Positions 34,261-46,893 of a DNA stretch of 64,000 bases are shown piece by piece. Both the position numbers and the translations under genes were made by a program. The first letter of the stretch is position 1, and each line of letters starts with the position of its first letter. Source of the stretch: Eucommia ulmoides (Eukaryota > Streptophyta > Magnoliopsida > Garryales > Eucommiaceae); assembly GCA_016647705.1 (NCBI GenBank), contig CM028326.1, forward strand, positions 5,146,001 to 5,210,000, read 5' to 3'. The notes under the pieces were generated by a model that saw nothing but the letters and a program-made list of their open reading frames with translations, searched no databases and was not told the origin of the DNA.

Positions 34261-34975
34261 CATTTAGATGATCATTTTCTCAATACACTCTCTTATAAGG
34301 ACCAAATAATGAAATCCCCTATAAAAAAAAAGTGAGGCTTATATGTAATTTTTTCCTTGATAAATTGTCTTTTATCCCCTTCTATTTTGCCTAATTATCA
34401 CTTTATCTTCTTTATTTTGAAAGGCTATATTTTATCTACATATACTTTCGAACAAAGTGAAAAATTAATTTTGATATTTTTTGAATATATATTAAAGGGA
34501 AAATTATAGTTTAAGCCCAAAAAAGTTTTTGTTCACCATTTAAATCCACCTACTTTTTCTTACACTGAAAATTCTCATGTCCGATGATTTCTTGCACCGA
34601 TTAGTCCCTTTTTCAAAAAGACTGACGATGAGATTACTGAAATGTCCCTCCCATGATTTGCACGAGCATCGCACTCCCGCCGTTGCTATCCAGATCCGAC
34701 GCCTTCCCTACAGTTGTTGTTTAGATCTGGCTTCTCCACACCTTCGTACCTTAGATCTGACCTTCATCACAAGTCTCTGACTGTTCACCTTCACCGTTTA
34801 GTGCTCAATACCCGTTCAACATTTCTTTGTTTAGAGAGAGAGAGAGAAATGGTGAAGTGGGTATTAAAGGCTTTGGAGTGCCTTTTTTACTATTTACACA
34901 TTGCACCCTATAATTTGCAGTTTGTTTACTTAGATGCAGAGAGAAGAGAGAATTTGTAGTGAAAGAAACATGGGT

Positions 34976-35500
34976 CTGTGTTAATGTTACATGTAACATC
35001 CCCTTAAAATATAATAAGAAAAATGTAAGTCTGTGTTAATGTGGGCATGTTTTAGTGAGAGAAATTGAAAATCGCATTAATGCTACATGTAACATTCCCT
35101 GAAATATAGATATTACATGTAACATTCACGTAAAAATATGTTCTGTGTTAATGTGGCATGTTTTAGTGAGAGAAATTGAAAATCGCATTAATGTTACATA
35201 TAACATCCCTTGAAATATAGATGTTACATGTAACATCCACATAAAAATATGTTTAGCATTTAAAATTAACTGAAAATAATTATTGATATAGATGTTGCAT
35301 GTAATATCCATTGAAAATATTTTTTTAAATTTTGGCAATATTAGACAGTATTAAATTCAACACACACATTAAAAGAGGCGACACAAGGGGGATAATCAGA
35401 TGTATCAGAATATTTGGATAAAAAAGTACAACTGGTTGTTCCTTTGAATATTATATTCAACATTGTCTTTGGATGTTACATGTAATATCCACATATAATA
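34976..35500. repeat. Tandem repeat with palindrome ATGTTACATGTAACAT
   Basis: Two ~112 bp units start at 35032 and 35144 (TGTGTTAATGTGG...CATGTTTTAGTGAGAG), with partial units on both sides. The palindrome or one-base variants of it occur at least six times (about 34983, 35090, 35109, 35191, 35220 and 35472). Confidence 0.7.
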
Positions 35501-36600
35501 CAATTCATATGTCCAAAAAATATGATTAACATATCGTAAAAGAAAAAACATCTTATTGATTAATACAATATAAAAATATTAATGTTATAATATCAGGAAT
35601 TACGAAAAAATCCTTGTGTTTTGATATTAGTATTGAAAGTTGCAGATGAAGAGTATTTTGGTCAGAAAACACAGAAGGAACTGCTAGTACTAAAAATACG
35701 GATGAGCTTGATCGGTAATTTTCAAAGCAAAATGGGAACTGCTGGTGCATGTCTTATATTAAAAGCGAATTCGTTTGAATGTTCAATTTGGAGTCGAAAT
35801 ATACTAAAATCAATTTTAAAATTACTAAATATATGAAACAATTTTGTAATTTCAAAAAAAAATTTGTTAAAATTAATTTGGAGATAAGACATGATGGAGG
35901 GAGGGAGGTTAAGGCAAATGCATGTGGGAACAATGTTGATTTAGGATCATTGCACAATGTATGTTGAATGTGACATGTGATGTTGTGACCAAATGGGGCT
36001 CCGATTCAAAACGTTTACCATGTCAAATGGGTCCAATCAATGGCCCTCTCGACCCGGTTCTGCTTCTATTTCTTTGACTTTTGGTACCACATTAATAGTC
36101 AAAATTAAGGCAAATTTAGATTTGTTTTCGATAACACTGAAAATTAAGTGCAGATAAATTATAAGTGTTAAACTTATAAATATTTAATTTGTTAAGCGTT
36201 AATCTTAAGCCTTGTAATTTAATGAATATTAAACTTATCTTTCTTGTAGAAGATCTAGAATTCAACTTTATCTCCCAATATATGTAAAGAAAAAAATTAT
36301 TAATCGTGACATATATTAAGTATTTATTTTTTAAAAATTTTAATTTTGAAAAAATTATCTTTGTACAAAATTTTATTTTTAAACTAATTTTTACAATTTT
36401 TTTTCTAGAATATATTCTCTCTATTTTTTTTTTTTCAAATTTATAGGTATTTTTTTTTTTTTTTGAAAAAATAATAATCCGGACATATATTTGAATGCAA
36501 ATTACCAATCAATACCTTTTAATTACAGATGAAACACATAATTTTGTTGACTTGACTTTTTAAACAAAATAATCCTATTTTTAAATTTTAAAAATTTTGT
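35501..36600. other. No gene seen
   Basis: AT-rich. The 130-codon minus-strand frame at 36116-36508 is mostly Lys, Ile, Asn and Phe from low-complexity DNA. Confidence 0.5.
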
Positions 36601-36627
36601 ATGACAAAAATGTCCATCACTGATTTT

Positions 36628-36710
36628 CGGGATTGACATGTGATTAAAAAATAGTTTGGGATTGACATGTGATTAAAAATAGTTTGGGATTGACATGTGA
36701 TTAAAAAAAA
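36628..36710. repeat. Three copies of a 28-29 bp minisatellite
   Basis: GGGATTGACATGTGATTAAA is repeated three times, separated by short A runs and ATAGTTT. Confidence 0.85.
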
Positions 36711-37090
36711 ATATTAAATTGAATTCAAATAAAACAGTTATCGTAAATAAAGCTTGTGAAGATATTCTTTAAATATCTATTCCAAAAAAAAAAACATTTA
36801 TCATAATTGATTATACTGAAAACTTTTGCAAATAATCACGCAATAAATCAATTATATTTTATTTTTTACATGATTAAATTACACACTATGATCATTTGTT
36901 CAACATAGTTGAATTCTCCACTTTTTTTTCTTTTTAACGAAAATCCCAATTCATAATATTAATATATGTATATGAATCTTGATCCAATAGATTAAATTCT
37001 AGGTCCATTAAGTCAAATATTGATCATTGTTTATATATAAATATCTCTATGCATCTATACGAATTGTAATTTTCCACAGATATCAATACA
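36711..37090. other. No gene seen
   Basis: AT-rich, no recognisable structure. Confidence 0.5.
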
Positions 37091-37430
37091 ATTTTTTTTT
37101 TTTTTTTTGGGTAGAAAGGAAAGTTTAGAAAGCAACAAATAGAAACAAACATAACAAAACTAAAACTCAGGGTACATCTCAAAGACTCTTTTATCCATCT
37201 CTTGAACTAGGATATCTTCAAGATTAATCGTCGGGATTTCCAGAATCTTAATTGTATAGCCTTCATTTGCTCATCTTTTAGCCAAAATATTGGCCCAATG
37301 GTTGGTTTCTCGAGGAGAAAATTGGAAGGTGTAATCATTTGGAAGAATTAGTCTTTTACACTCTTCAATCAACTTCTTTAAAACGATGATTTTCCAGGCA
37401 TCGGCGCTAATACAATTTTCTTCCAATAAA
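37091..37430 (-). pseudogene. L1-type LINE 3' end
   Basis: On the minus strand a poly(A) tail (T run 37091-37108) follows readable RNase H-end text: HWANILAKR, then after a stop ANEGYTIKILEIPTINLEDI and MDKRVFEMYPEF. The layout matches the end of the LINE at 3980-5524 (KIDKRTFKMCPE-like text there), so both belong to one L1 family. Confidence 0.65.
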
Positions 37431-37854
37431 ATGATTGTTCATTTAATAATTTATTGGCGTAAAAAGTAATTTTATCTTTCACATGCTAAAAGACTTTATG
37501 ATTTGGAAAATTGTATAATTAGTTCCTTCAGAACGTCATATACTATTATTAATTAGAGGTTACATGCAATGAACAGGAACATAAGTAGGAAAAGAATGAA
37601 GGCTGCAGACATCCCTCCTCTCTCTCCCCTTTTCAGGTGCAATGCATCTACTAACTTATGATTGAGTTTAACACAATTAATTAATAAAGCACAATTATTT
37701 GACTAAACCCAGTTCTTAATTTACTATATATGTATATATACGTATATGTATATGTAGTACTTCTCCACATGCATTCAACTTCCCATGAATTATTAGGGTT
37801 TAGAAACTCCCCTAATCATTACACAGATCCCATAAATGCATATATATATATATC

Positions 37855-38010
37855 ACGAGTGTCCCACCCACACACAAGGTACATGTGAGACTAATCTCGT
37901 TTGGGATGCATGGCTGCGCCTCTCCCAATAAATCTCGGACCTCTGAGCTTGCAGAGTTCCCTCAACTGTTTTAACTCAAGTTGTCTTATCACTTGAGCTC
38001 CACTAGGTTG
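37855..38010 (-). mobile_element. SINE-like element, same family as 11375
   Basis: Read on the minus strand, GCTCAAGTGATAAGAC (box A like, near 37985-37998) is followed by GAGGTCCGAGATTT (box B like, near 37930-37943). The text between, ACTTGAGTTAAAACAGTTGA, matches that at 11400-11430. Confidence 0.55.
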
Positions 38011-38758
38011 GTTAAATGCATAAATATATGATGCAACATGAAGAGAGAGAGAGAGTCTGAACTCAAAGTCTCAACTGAAAAGATGCCTATAAGTTTTGAG
38101 AGAGAGAGATGAAACATTGTTCCTAAAATACAGTTGGCTAGGGCTTCTGTTTGTCTGGTGACCCACCAAAATAGGTTTTCACCAGATCGCAAGAGACAAG
38201 CCATGATTAGAGAGATAAGATGCCAAAATGATGTTCAGTTAGAGGTTAGAAACCCAAATATAAAATTATCAAGAATTTCATGGAATCTCATTTTTTCAAA
38301 TCTGGCTGAAAAAAAAAAAAGAAAAAAAAAGGAAAAAGATTGCCTCCAAGCTATGAGTTCTAAAGATTTTCAAAGTATTCTAAAGGCATATTCCAAGTTA
38401 TCAAGTGAAGCAAAACAAAAGAACATGAGAGAGAGAGAGAGAGAGACTGTGTTTAGGAAGAAGGAAATTAATGACAGGTCGTTGTTTAACAAATCACATG
38501 CAATTCAAACATGTAGTTAATAGTTGGGAAACATTATATTTTTGGTCCCGACTGTGTCACAAATTTAACTGCGAATTTGAAATTTTTATATCAGTCATGA
38601 CATGATTGTCAACCAATCAATTAGTGATGATTACTGTTATGAGAAATCAACACGGTCTGTGACAACCTAACGCATGCACATGTCAAAAAATATTATGAAA
38701 CACACCATACATACGGTTGAAGCCAACCTTATTTTTACTATAGGAAAAACAAGGAAAT
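38011..38758. other. No gene seen; GA microsatellites
   Basis: GAGAGAGA runs at about 38041 and 38430. The 128-codon frame at 38134-38520 includes these and an A-rich stretch (KKKRKKKEK) and has no domain. Confidence 0.5.
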
Positions 38759-39087
38759 ATACATGGTAGTAGGGCGTAAAATACGCCGCTACTTACACTC
38801 GCAGGTATACGAGATCTAAGTTTTAGTATAGTATGATCGTGAAAGATCGGGTTATCGTATCCACAGGGATTGGTGTCGTTACTATCGAATACCGCGTTTG
38901 TCGTTACCTAATTTTATCTAGGCAAAAAACAAATGTAATTAATTAATTAAACTAATACTAATATAACCTAAATTAACTACACTAATATGCTAATATGTTT
39001 TAGAGTGAAGAATTGCCTAGGGATTAACGTGCTTACAAATATGTGTTCGTTCTCGATTTACTCACGTTTACGGTGTTCGACCTATTT

Positions 39088-39482
39088 GACAATCTCGGTA
39101 CATAAACTTCACCGCCATCTCTTCCAAGTGTAAGACGGGGGAATACATGATTTCGAGTCAACGAAGAAGTCTCCCTCAACGTCTTAATGACCCTAGATCA
39201 TGTGAGTCTTGCCCAGCGTCATTGATTGCACACAATCCAACTCCCTCCCGGATTATTGGATCGTCGCGTTGTATTTACCCTATCGACAATCTCCGTTCTA
39301 AAATTCTCTCGCCACCTCTCCCGAGTGTAAGACGAGGGATATAACGCAATTTCGAGTCAACGAAGAAGTCTCCCTCAACTTCTTAACGACCCTAGGTAGC
39401 GTGTGTCTTGCCTCACGTCATCGATTGTCCACAATTCAAACCCCGACCGGATTATAGAATCGTGGCGTTTGCTTACCTTAAT
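39088..39482. repeat. Two ~197 bp direct repeats inside the solo LTR
   Basis: GACAATCTC...GTGTAAGACG, CGAGTCAACGAAGAAGTCTC and CGGATTAT each occur twice, with a spacing of about 197 bp (39088 and 39285). Confidence 0.85.
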
Positions 39483-40308
39483 CCGAATCCAGGGTTTGTC
39501 AAAACCTCATATTCTCCATTTATCTAACTAAGCATGATAAACAAATAAAACGGTAAATACAATCAAACTACGAAGAACAATCACAAATGAAATACCGAAA
39601 TCATCCAAACAAACATATTTATAAATATTCCGTTAATCTCTACTACAATCCATATTTAACTCGTGGTCATAACCATATAAACATATAAATCGAGCTAAAC
39701 ATGCTCACATGATCCTAAGATAAAGAAATAAGGAAAAACAATCGAAAAACTTAGTCTCGTCCGAAGATAAATCGCTAAGAACGCTCAACGATCGATTCGC
39801 CGTCTTCTCCACTTCGGGATGTAAGATCTACCTCTAAAACTCCTAAACCTAGGCTTAAATATGCTTAAGGTGCTCAAAACACCAAGAGAGGCCGGAGAAG
39901 GGGGAGGAGAGGGGTATTTATAGGCAAAAGATCTCAAAATATCTAATAAATATCAAGGCTGTGCTGTCGTATTTTCGCCTAGGCGAAGTTAGGTCAATTA
40001 ACTTTCTGCCGGAACGTCGCCTAGGCGAAGTTACTGCAGGTTTGTAATTTTGTTTTAACTGTAACTTCTTCATCCGAATTCCGATTGAGGTGATTCAAAA
40101 ACCTATGAAAAACTAAGAAAAATATATATAACTTCCATGTTTTAAGTGTTTCCAAAATCGAATTTAATCGTAGTCCAAAATGGCCTTCAAGTTTCAGCAC
40201 CTGTACCGGCTTTGCAGGTTTGATGATCGCCTAGGCGAAGAAGTAGGCGGTGGACTTGGAAATATTTCTACTGGGGTTTCCACCTAGGAGGAGGAATTTC
40301 CTGCCTAG

Positions 40309-41571
40309 CAATGTTTTAAAAACCGGACCGGACATCGAACCGGAAATGTTACCGGGTCACGGGTCACCGGTTCAACCGGTAGGCGAACCGCGGTTGAACC
40401 GGTGACGTCATAATTAAGTCATAATTATTTTTTATATATATTGATTTAAATAAAAAAATACAAAATATATATATACACACACATTTATTTGAAGAAAAAA
40501 TAAATATAAAAAATAAGATCCACCAAATTCTATTAACTTTAAAGACTCAAACTCAAATTATGATTTATCAATACATAATTCATAAACAAAAGACACATTT
40601 TTTAATAAAACAACATTACATCATTCAAGAGTTCAAAAAACATTGTCCAACAACCACAAAAATAATTGAAGAGTCCAAATCATCCATAATACACAACATG
40701 AGAATAACAATCCAATTTTACATTTTATAAATTATAACAATTATATACAATTATACATAATCAACAATCCACATCTCAAGTCTCAACTGATCTGAAAACA
40801 GTGAAGCCACACAGTGAAGAACACGCCAATGACGCCACACAGTAAAGAACTCAACCGAAACAAGTGATCAACAATATGTAACTCAACAGAAACAAGTGAT
40901 CAAGAACAAAACTAAAACGAACTATCAACCGAAACAAGTGATCAACAACTCAAGTCAGACAAACGAACTATTAACTAACAAATCAAATAAAAATTTCAGA
41001 TAAAAAAAAAAAACCTTACAGCTGAGTGAAGTCCATCTGCCGTCTGGTGAAGTCCGTCTGCCGTCTGGCCGTCGTCCGTCCGTCGTCTGTCGTCTGCCGT
41101 CTGGCCGTCGTCCGTCGTTCGCCGTCTGGCCGTCGTTCACCGTCTGGCCGTCGTTCGCCGTTCGAAGGTCGGATCTCGTTGGGAAGGAAATCGACCACGA
41201 AATCGGCTGAAATTTGAGTGGATCTCTTGGGAATGTTTGTAATCGGAAGAAATTAGGGTGAAATCGGAGAAGGGATTGAGAGATTGAGACAGAGACTCTT
41301 GCCAAACACAATCGGGAACGGGAGCAGGCCGACGGGGAAGGGCTTGGGTTTTTTTTAGGGTTAGTATTTATATGGTAGGTGATGGGCAAAAACCGTCCGG
41401 TTCAAGAAAAACCGGATTGGTTCACCGGTTCGCGGTTGAACCGGGTTGAATCGGCCGGTTGGCCGGTTTTTAGCCCCAACCGGTTTTGGGGGCATTTCCG
41501 GACCGGAAAGGTGACCGGTCGACGGTTTAACCGGTCCGACCGGCCGGTCCGGTCCGGTTTTTAAAACATTG
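40309..41571. mobile_element. Non-autonomous hAT element, 1263 bp
   Basis: Perfect 25 bp inverted ends begin CAATGTTTTAAAAACC, and CTGCCTAG is duplicated exactly on both sides (40301-40308 and 41572-41579). An 8 bp duplication and CA...TG ends are those of hAT. Many ACCGGTT/AACCGG motifs crowd the last ~120 bp at both ends, as subterminal transposase-binding repeats would. On the minus strand, ATATAAATACTAACCC (about 41365) and a CT-rich leader look like the 5' end of a gene. The frame after it (41389 to 40955) dissolves into a GACGG repeat. No transposase remains. Confidence 0.9.
41030..41165. repeat. GTCTGCCGTC / CTGGCCGTCGTT tandem repeat
   Basis: At least six imperfect units lie inside the hAT element. 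On the minus strand they read as GRRPDGRRTSPD-like text. Confidence 0.8.
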
Positions 41572-41885
41572 CTGCCTAGGCGGTGGGCTGTCAGTAGCCT
41601 TTTGTCATTCTCAGCATCTTTACTGCCTAGGCGGAGGTCTGGACGCCTAGGCGATGGGTTTCTTTCATATTTTTGTCTCCTTACTTGTTTATCCATTGTA
41701 ACTTCAACTCGCCTTCGGTTCGATCTCAACGTTTTCGCTCCAGTTTCCTATCTTTTTGCCCCACACACTTGATTTGATACAAAAAGAGAAAAACTAATTA
41801 AAACATAATAAAATACTATATAAACGCACGAAAACTAACTTAATTCGATTTGAAAATATATAAGTAGATCACATCTATCAATACA

Positions 41886-42054
41886 CACTTTTCCGGTCAA
41901 GGATTGCAGAAACAATTCTCTCTGCTGAATCTCAATATACAAATCCAAATTTATACAAGGAAAGAGGTGGTCAAGTGTCTAATCATGATCGAATGCATGA
42001 CAGTTACTCTACTTAATCTGCGGCCAAATTCATGTAAGTGTCCCCACATCCCAA

Positions 42055-42106
<52 letters not shown>

Positions 42107-42458
42107 GAGCTAAGTTACTTGGTCAATTTCATTCACCTTAAACAAGTATTAGCAACACCAACTTGTTTACCTGACTTTGCGCCTATCCTTGTTACATCTT
42201 CGTTCAACCACTGCATCCCCAACAACTTGTCATGCTGCATGGATGACTCTTACCAGAATGTGGCATTGCACTGGCCCATGTTCTACTGCCTTGCCTTGAC
42301 TCTGTGTTAAGGTCTTCCATTGGTTTCATATCATACCCATGAAGCCAAATCCTAACATCGCGCCTAGCTAGGATTATCTTGCACCTCATTCAAATGTCGC
42401 CCGATATTACCAGAAATTCCCAACACTCGTAGCAACTCCGTACTTGCTAAAAACCTTT
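41886..42458. other. Unclassified repeat-like region with (AC)n
   Basis: An (AC)n(AT)n microsatellite lies at 42056-42105. Text at 42290-42330 (GCCTTGCCTTGACTC...TTAAGGTCTTC) recurs in altered form at 45570-45605, on the other side of the next solo LTR. The two sides may be one older element split by that insertion. Confidence 0.4.
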
Positions 42459-42463
42459 TCGCC

Positions 42464-44831
42464 TGTAAGATCCCGATTTAGCATGTACGTCATTATAGTT
42501 GCATTTTAGAGCATTTGGAAAAAATACGGAGAAAAATTTATCCAAATTAAAAGTTATCGGGTCAAATTGTAAATTTAGAAACACTTATTCTAAACTTGGG
42601 ATGCAAAATTGTTAGTTAAATTCAAAATTTAAAAGGTTAGGGGTGAAATTGCAATTTAAGAAAATTATAAATAAGGAATTGAACTAAAAAGAAGATTTTA
42701 AGAAATTTAGTGGGAGATTAGTGTAATTTGAGAAAAAGATTTTCATATGTATATAATATACATACCAATATGTTCAGACGGAAGTGGGAAGAAGAAACGC
42801 AAAAAAAATCGGAAGAAGAAATTGATGTCAAGCTAGGAACAACTTTACCCACTCAAATCATGTGTATAAAACGATCCATGCAAGTTTAACTTTCCCAAAA
42901 ACTCAAAGGAGAGAGAGAGGAACTGAGGATGATCGGCATTCCTCCGGTAGGTGTAGGTTGGGCGTCATCTTTCGGTGTGTGTTCTTCGCGTATGTGTTTT
43001 GTTGTGTGTGGTTGGTCGGCAAAAAACAAAACAGAACAGAAAAAGGAAAAAGAAAGAAGAAGAGGAGAAGAAAAGAATAAATTACACAAATAACCCCAAC
43101 AAAATTCAAAATTCATCTTGCGACCCGTGAACGATTCGGAACGGGTAACGTTTTTCGTTAAGTTTATTTTAATTTTGTTAAATTAAATTCTAGCATCAAA
43201 ATTTTGTAACCAGAATAATAAATTTGGGACCCCTCGTATTATTAAATTTTATGCAGTAATTTTTAATGGAATAAAATTAACCGAATAATAATTTCACATA
43301 ATAAAATGTGGGGACGGGGAAAATTGTGAAACTTAGGGTTTGCATTGTCTGATTAGGTTATTTTTGCATAAAATATTAATTTAGGCCCTGTCACTATTTG
43401 GTTCGCAGGCACCAGAGTCTCGATAGAGAGTAGTCAGTGAAAGTTTTTCTGAGTAGATAGCCAAGTGAGTGTATTGTCTTCTTGCCAAACTATTTATATA
43501 TATATATGATGAAAAATGGTTTTAGTTAAATTAAATGATTTCAAAATGATATGGATCAAGCAGGTTTCTGGGTGAGTTGAGAAAATGGATTTTCGATGAA
43601 TTGTGTTGGTTTCGAAAGGAAATTGAAAATGATTTTTCACTGAAATTTGGTGGTTTTAAAAGAGAATGGAAAATATCTATTTTTCTAAATATGTATGATT
43701 TTTAAAAAAAAAAAAAAAAAGGTGAAAAAATGGTTTTGGTAAAATCAGACGTTTCCTTTTAAAAGAAAGTGAGAAATATGATTTTCGGATAAAAAGTCAG
43801 TTTTTGGAAAAGAGAGGTAGATGTGTGATTTGTCGATGTTGATTAGACGATATCATTACTTTGTGATTTGATGATAATGTTATTAATTTGACGATATTGT
43901 TGATTAGACGATGTTATTGATTCGTAATTTGACGATATTATTGATTTCACGATACCATAGTATTTATCTGTTTCGGCAGAGTGATGGTATTGATTTAACG
44001 ATGTTACTGATTTGACAATGCCATAGTATTTATCCGCTTCGGCGGAGTGATGTTATCGCTTCGGCGGAGTGATGTTTATCTACTTCGGCAGAGTGATGTT
44101 AGACATTTATATTGCGCAGTGATTATCCGCTTCAGCAGAGTGATGGGTGTCCGTTATGAAGGCAAATCCTACGGGTGGTACGGTACTGTTGCAACTCCTG
44201 ATCATGAGGTTAAAACGATCACTAGAGCTGGCTAGTGTGTGTTTGAGTTGTGTGCTTAAAAAGTGTGTTTGAGATGTGTGCTTGAGATGTGGTGTTTTAC
44301 GTATATTGGTTGATTTGATATTTATTATCATGGTAATTAGTATGATTTTTATATTAGTTGGATTTGCATGAAACTTAATTATGTCGCTTTATTTTCCCTA
44401 CTTTTATACTGGGGATTTTACAAGCTATGTGGTATTTATAAACTTACGCTTGATCCATTTAGATGTAGTAGAATGAGTTTTTATTATTAAAGATGTTTTT
44501 ATTGAGAAGGCAGTATACTCGCAAGTGAAACAGCTAGGCGTCGGTCCCCTACTGGCGCTAGGTAGAGTCCTACGATGAAGTCATGTGGAGGGTTGAGATG
44601 AGCTTTCTAAAGCGAACCTGTGAGGGGTTCATGGTATTATATTTTGCTGTTAGTATATTTGGGGAAGGGGTGTGTTCCCATAACAGAAATATGTATAGCT
44701 TTATATAGATGATGGTTTATTTATATATATGCATATTGTCGTGTAATAGATGGTTGGTTGGTTGTTTTCGGTGATGTCATGATATCGTCACACCAGCCCG
44801 GGATGTTGAGATTTCGGGACGGGTCGTGACA
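42464..44831. mobile_element. Solo LTR, 2368 bp
   Basis: Begins TGTAAGATCCCG, ends GGGACGGGTCGTGACA, flanked by TCGCC on both sides (42459-42463 and 44832-44836). The ends resemble those of Tekay/Del-type Ty3/gypsy LTRs. A relative is at 46894-49353; shared text includes GGTTCGCAGGCACCAGAGT, TTGCAACTCC and GATCACTA. Inside are copies of CGCTTCGGCGGAGTGATG (43970-44140). The short frame at 42862-43080 has no known domain. Confidence 0.88.
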
Positions 44832-44836
44832 TCGCC

Positions 44837-46244
44837 TTCTTTTTGGTACTTGCAAAACCGTGAGTTCTCAAGGGGGACACCAGTATAGTGTCGGTCAAAG
44901 AATCTCTGGCGTAAGAATAAATTAATCTGGTAATGGAAGGAATTAATACGCAAATTCCACCGTAAAACGATACCAATGATACATGTCCCTTATATAGGCT
45001 TGGAGATATTCTGCCGTTTTATTGGAGATGTCGCCCATCACGTGATACGCTTCTAACGGCTTGGAAGATAACCAATATCTCATTTATTTCATGAGAGATT
45101 TCTGTAACGTTCCCCATTAATAATCATGGGTCGTTACAGTCAATCCGGTTTATAATGCTCTTCAAGTGTAGGAGAGGCAATCACGACGTGTTGACCATTA
45201 TTCTTTGGACCTTAACACCATGGGCTCTGATGTGCCCATTAACGAGCCTCTTTTTGAGGTTGTTTGTCTTGCATAGAAGATTGCGAAAGACCCTGCCCCA
45301 TTGGACTTATTATTCTTCGGCCTAGATAACCATTGGGTCTGTCTGTTTCGAATCGAATTTCTGACCCCGATCCGATCCATTTATGACTCCATGCCTATAT
45401 TAGTAATGAGTGGGAGTTTTCTCATATCACCGCCCAATGTTCACTAACATTTCCCAATGAAATTTTATTTTGCCAAAACTTGTCGCGCACCTCACTTCCA
45501 ATGTCGTCTGATGTCCACTAACATTGTCCAACGACGCCCTATTTTGTCAACAGGTGCTAACATATGTTAACGCTTGTTGCCTTGACCTCAGGGTTAAGGT
45601 CTTTCTAAGTGTCATACTATACGCCCAAGAGCACCGTGTCTTGTGATACCCAAAGTTCACCAGGTTTGTCTCACGATGCCCTTGTACATCGATGTGCCTA
45701 CCCTAGTTTCCTCACAAAATTGAGATTTTGGGTAAGTCACACCCTAAGTTTCCCTCTACGTGTAAGTAATGCATTACAACATACCTTATGGGGCCGACAT
45801 GCTCTAGCACACAATGTTCACAACCATGCCGAGGGTCTCCGAAGAAAGGGATGCCCTTATAATACTTTAAGCAAAAATATCCAAATTGCAGCAATAGACA
45901 TCAGAATAATGGAGGATCCATAATGGTGTTGGCTGTCAAGGCCAACACCTTTTGCCTTAGCCGAAATGCTCACGTTTGTGCCAAGTTACCTCAACTTGGC
46001 ATATCACGATGACATTTTCCTAACCAGCCCTTTGTCCTTGTTCAACATTCGTGCATACTCAGGTCAACTTTCGTGCCTTTTGTATCGATGCCTTAGTAGC
46101 TTGTCGCATACACCACGTCCGGTTAGAAAGTGCATATTGCTCATGTTGTTTTGTTATTGTTGCCTTGGTGCGTGTCACTAGCACCAAGCCCGGTTAGAAA
46201 ATACACAAAGTTTGTGCCATTTTCTAATTCTGCATTATTAGGGG
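44837..46244. other. Unclassified, GC-richer repeat-like region
   Basis: No gene recognised. The frame at 45609-45923 (104 codons) and others have no domain. GCCCGGTTAGAAA occurs twice (about 46118 and 46188). It probably belongs with 41886-42458. Confidence 0.4.
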
Positions 46245-46765
46245 ATAGCAGGGTAGGTGTGGACAAAAACCCTGAGGTTTATCAAATTGCACATTTGATC
46301 CATCAGGTTCAACATTTGTTTTATTCTTGCAAAATTGAAAAGTTTGTTAATAATTTTGGATGGAGAATGAGTTGTGCTCAGCATGTGGCTCTTCTAATGG
46401 ATATTATTTCTGTTATTTTATCACTCCATTAAATCTAATACGTTTTTTTTTCTTCCTAATAACGATTTATATTTCTTTCTCTCATTCTTCATACGACTCA
46501 TTGTTAGGAAATGATAAGGGAAAACGTACGTCTTAACTTTAGTAGAGTGATAAAATGATAAAATATCCCTATTAGAAGGGCATCTGTTGAGTGCAACCCA
46601 TTTTTCAACCAAAATCATTAACTATGCTTTTAATTTTGCAAAATTGAGACAAATATAAAACTTGAGAGACCAAATTTACAATTCGACAAACCTCAAAGTT
46701 CACACAGACACCTACCCCAAACTTTAAAGTCCAAAAATGTAATGTTTACACAATAGTTGGGTATA
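46245..46765. mobile_element. Fold-back MITE, second copy
   Basis: The left arm (CCTGAGGTTTATCAAATTG) and right arm (CAATTCGACAAACCTCAAAG) are inverted. The core has GTTGTGCTCAGCATGTGGC and, inverted, GTTGAGTGCAACCCA. It is related to 23285-28620 and 53140-53645. The left tip is truncated. Confidence 0.6.
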
Positions 46766-46893
46766 CTTGGAATAAACTTGATGAACCAAATACAGATAAA
46801 TCAATTAATTAGTTCTTATCAATCAAATAGAGTTAACCACAGAATTAAGTTGTTGAAGTTCACTAATTTATGGATTCAAATGCCTGCCCAACT

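Larger units (their letters stand above)
38764..41880 (-). mobile_element. Solo LTR (~1.85 kb) with nested hAT element
   Basis: The unit starts TGGTAGTAGGGCG, ends ACATCTATCA, and is flanked by ATACA on both sides (38759-38763 and 41881-41885). TG...CA ends and a 5 bp duplication identify an LTR. No internal domain follows on either side, so it is a solo LTR. On the minus strand GCCTATAAATACCCC (about 39920) is a good TATA box, suggesting minus orientation. It contains several CGCCTAGGCG palindromes. Confidence 0.8.

Noticed and set aside
38134..38520. 128-residue frame as a gene
   Set aside because: It crosses poly(A) and GA microsatellites and has no domain.
40955..41389. 144-residue minus-strand frame inside the hAT element as a functional protein
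   Set aside because: Most of it is a GACGG tandem repeat reading as DGRR text. It may be the worn 5' end of a gene, but not an intact one.
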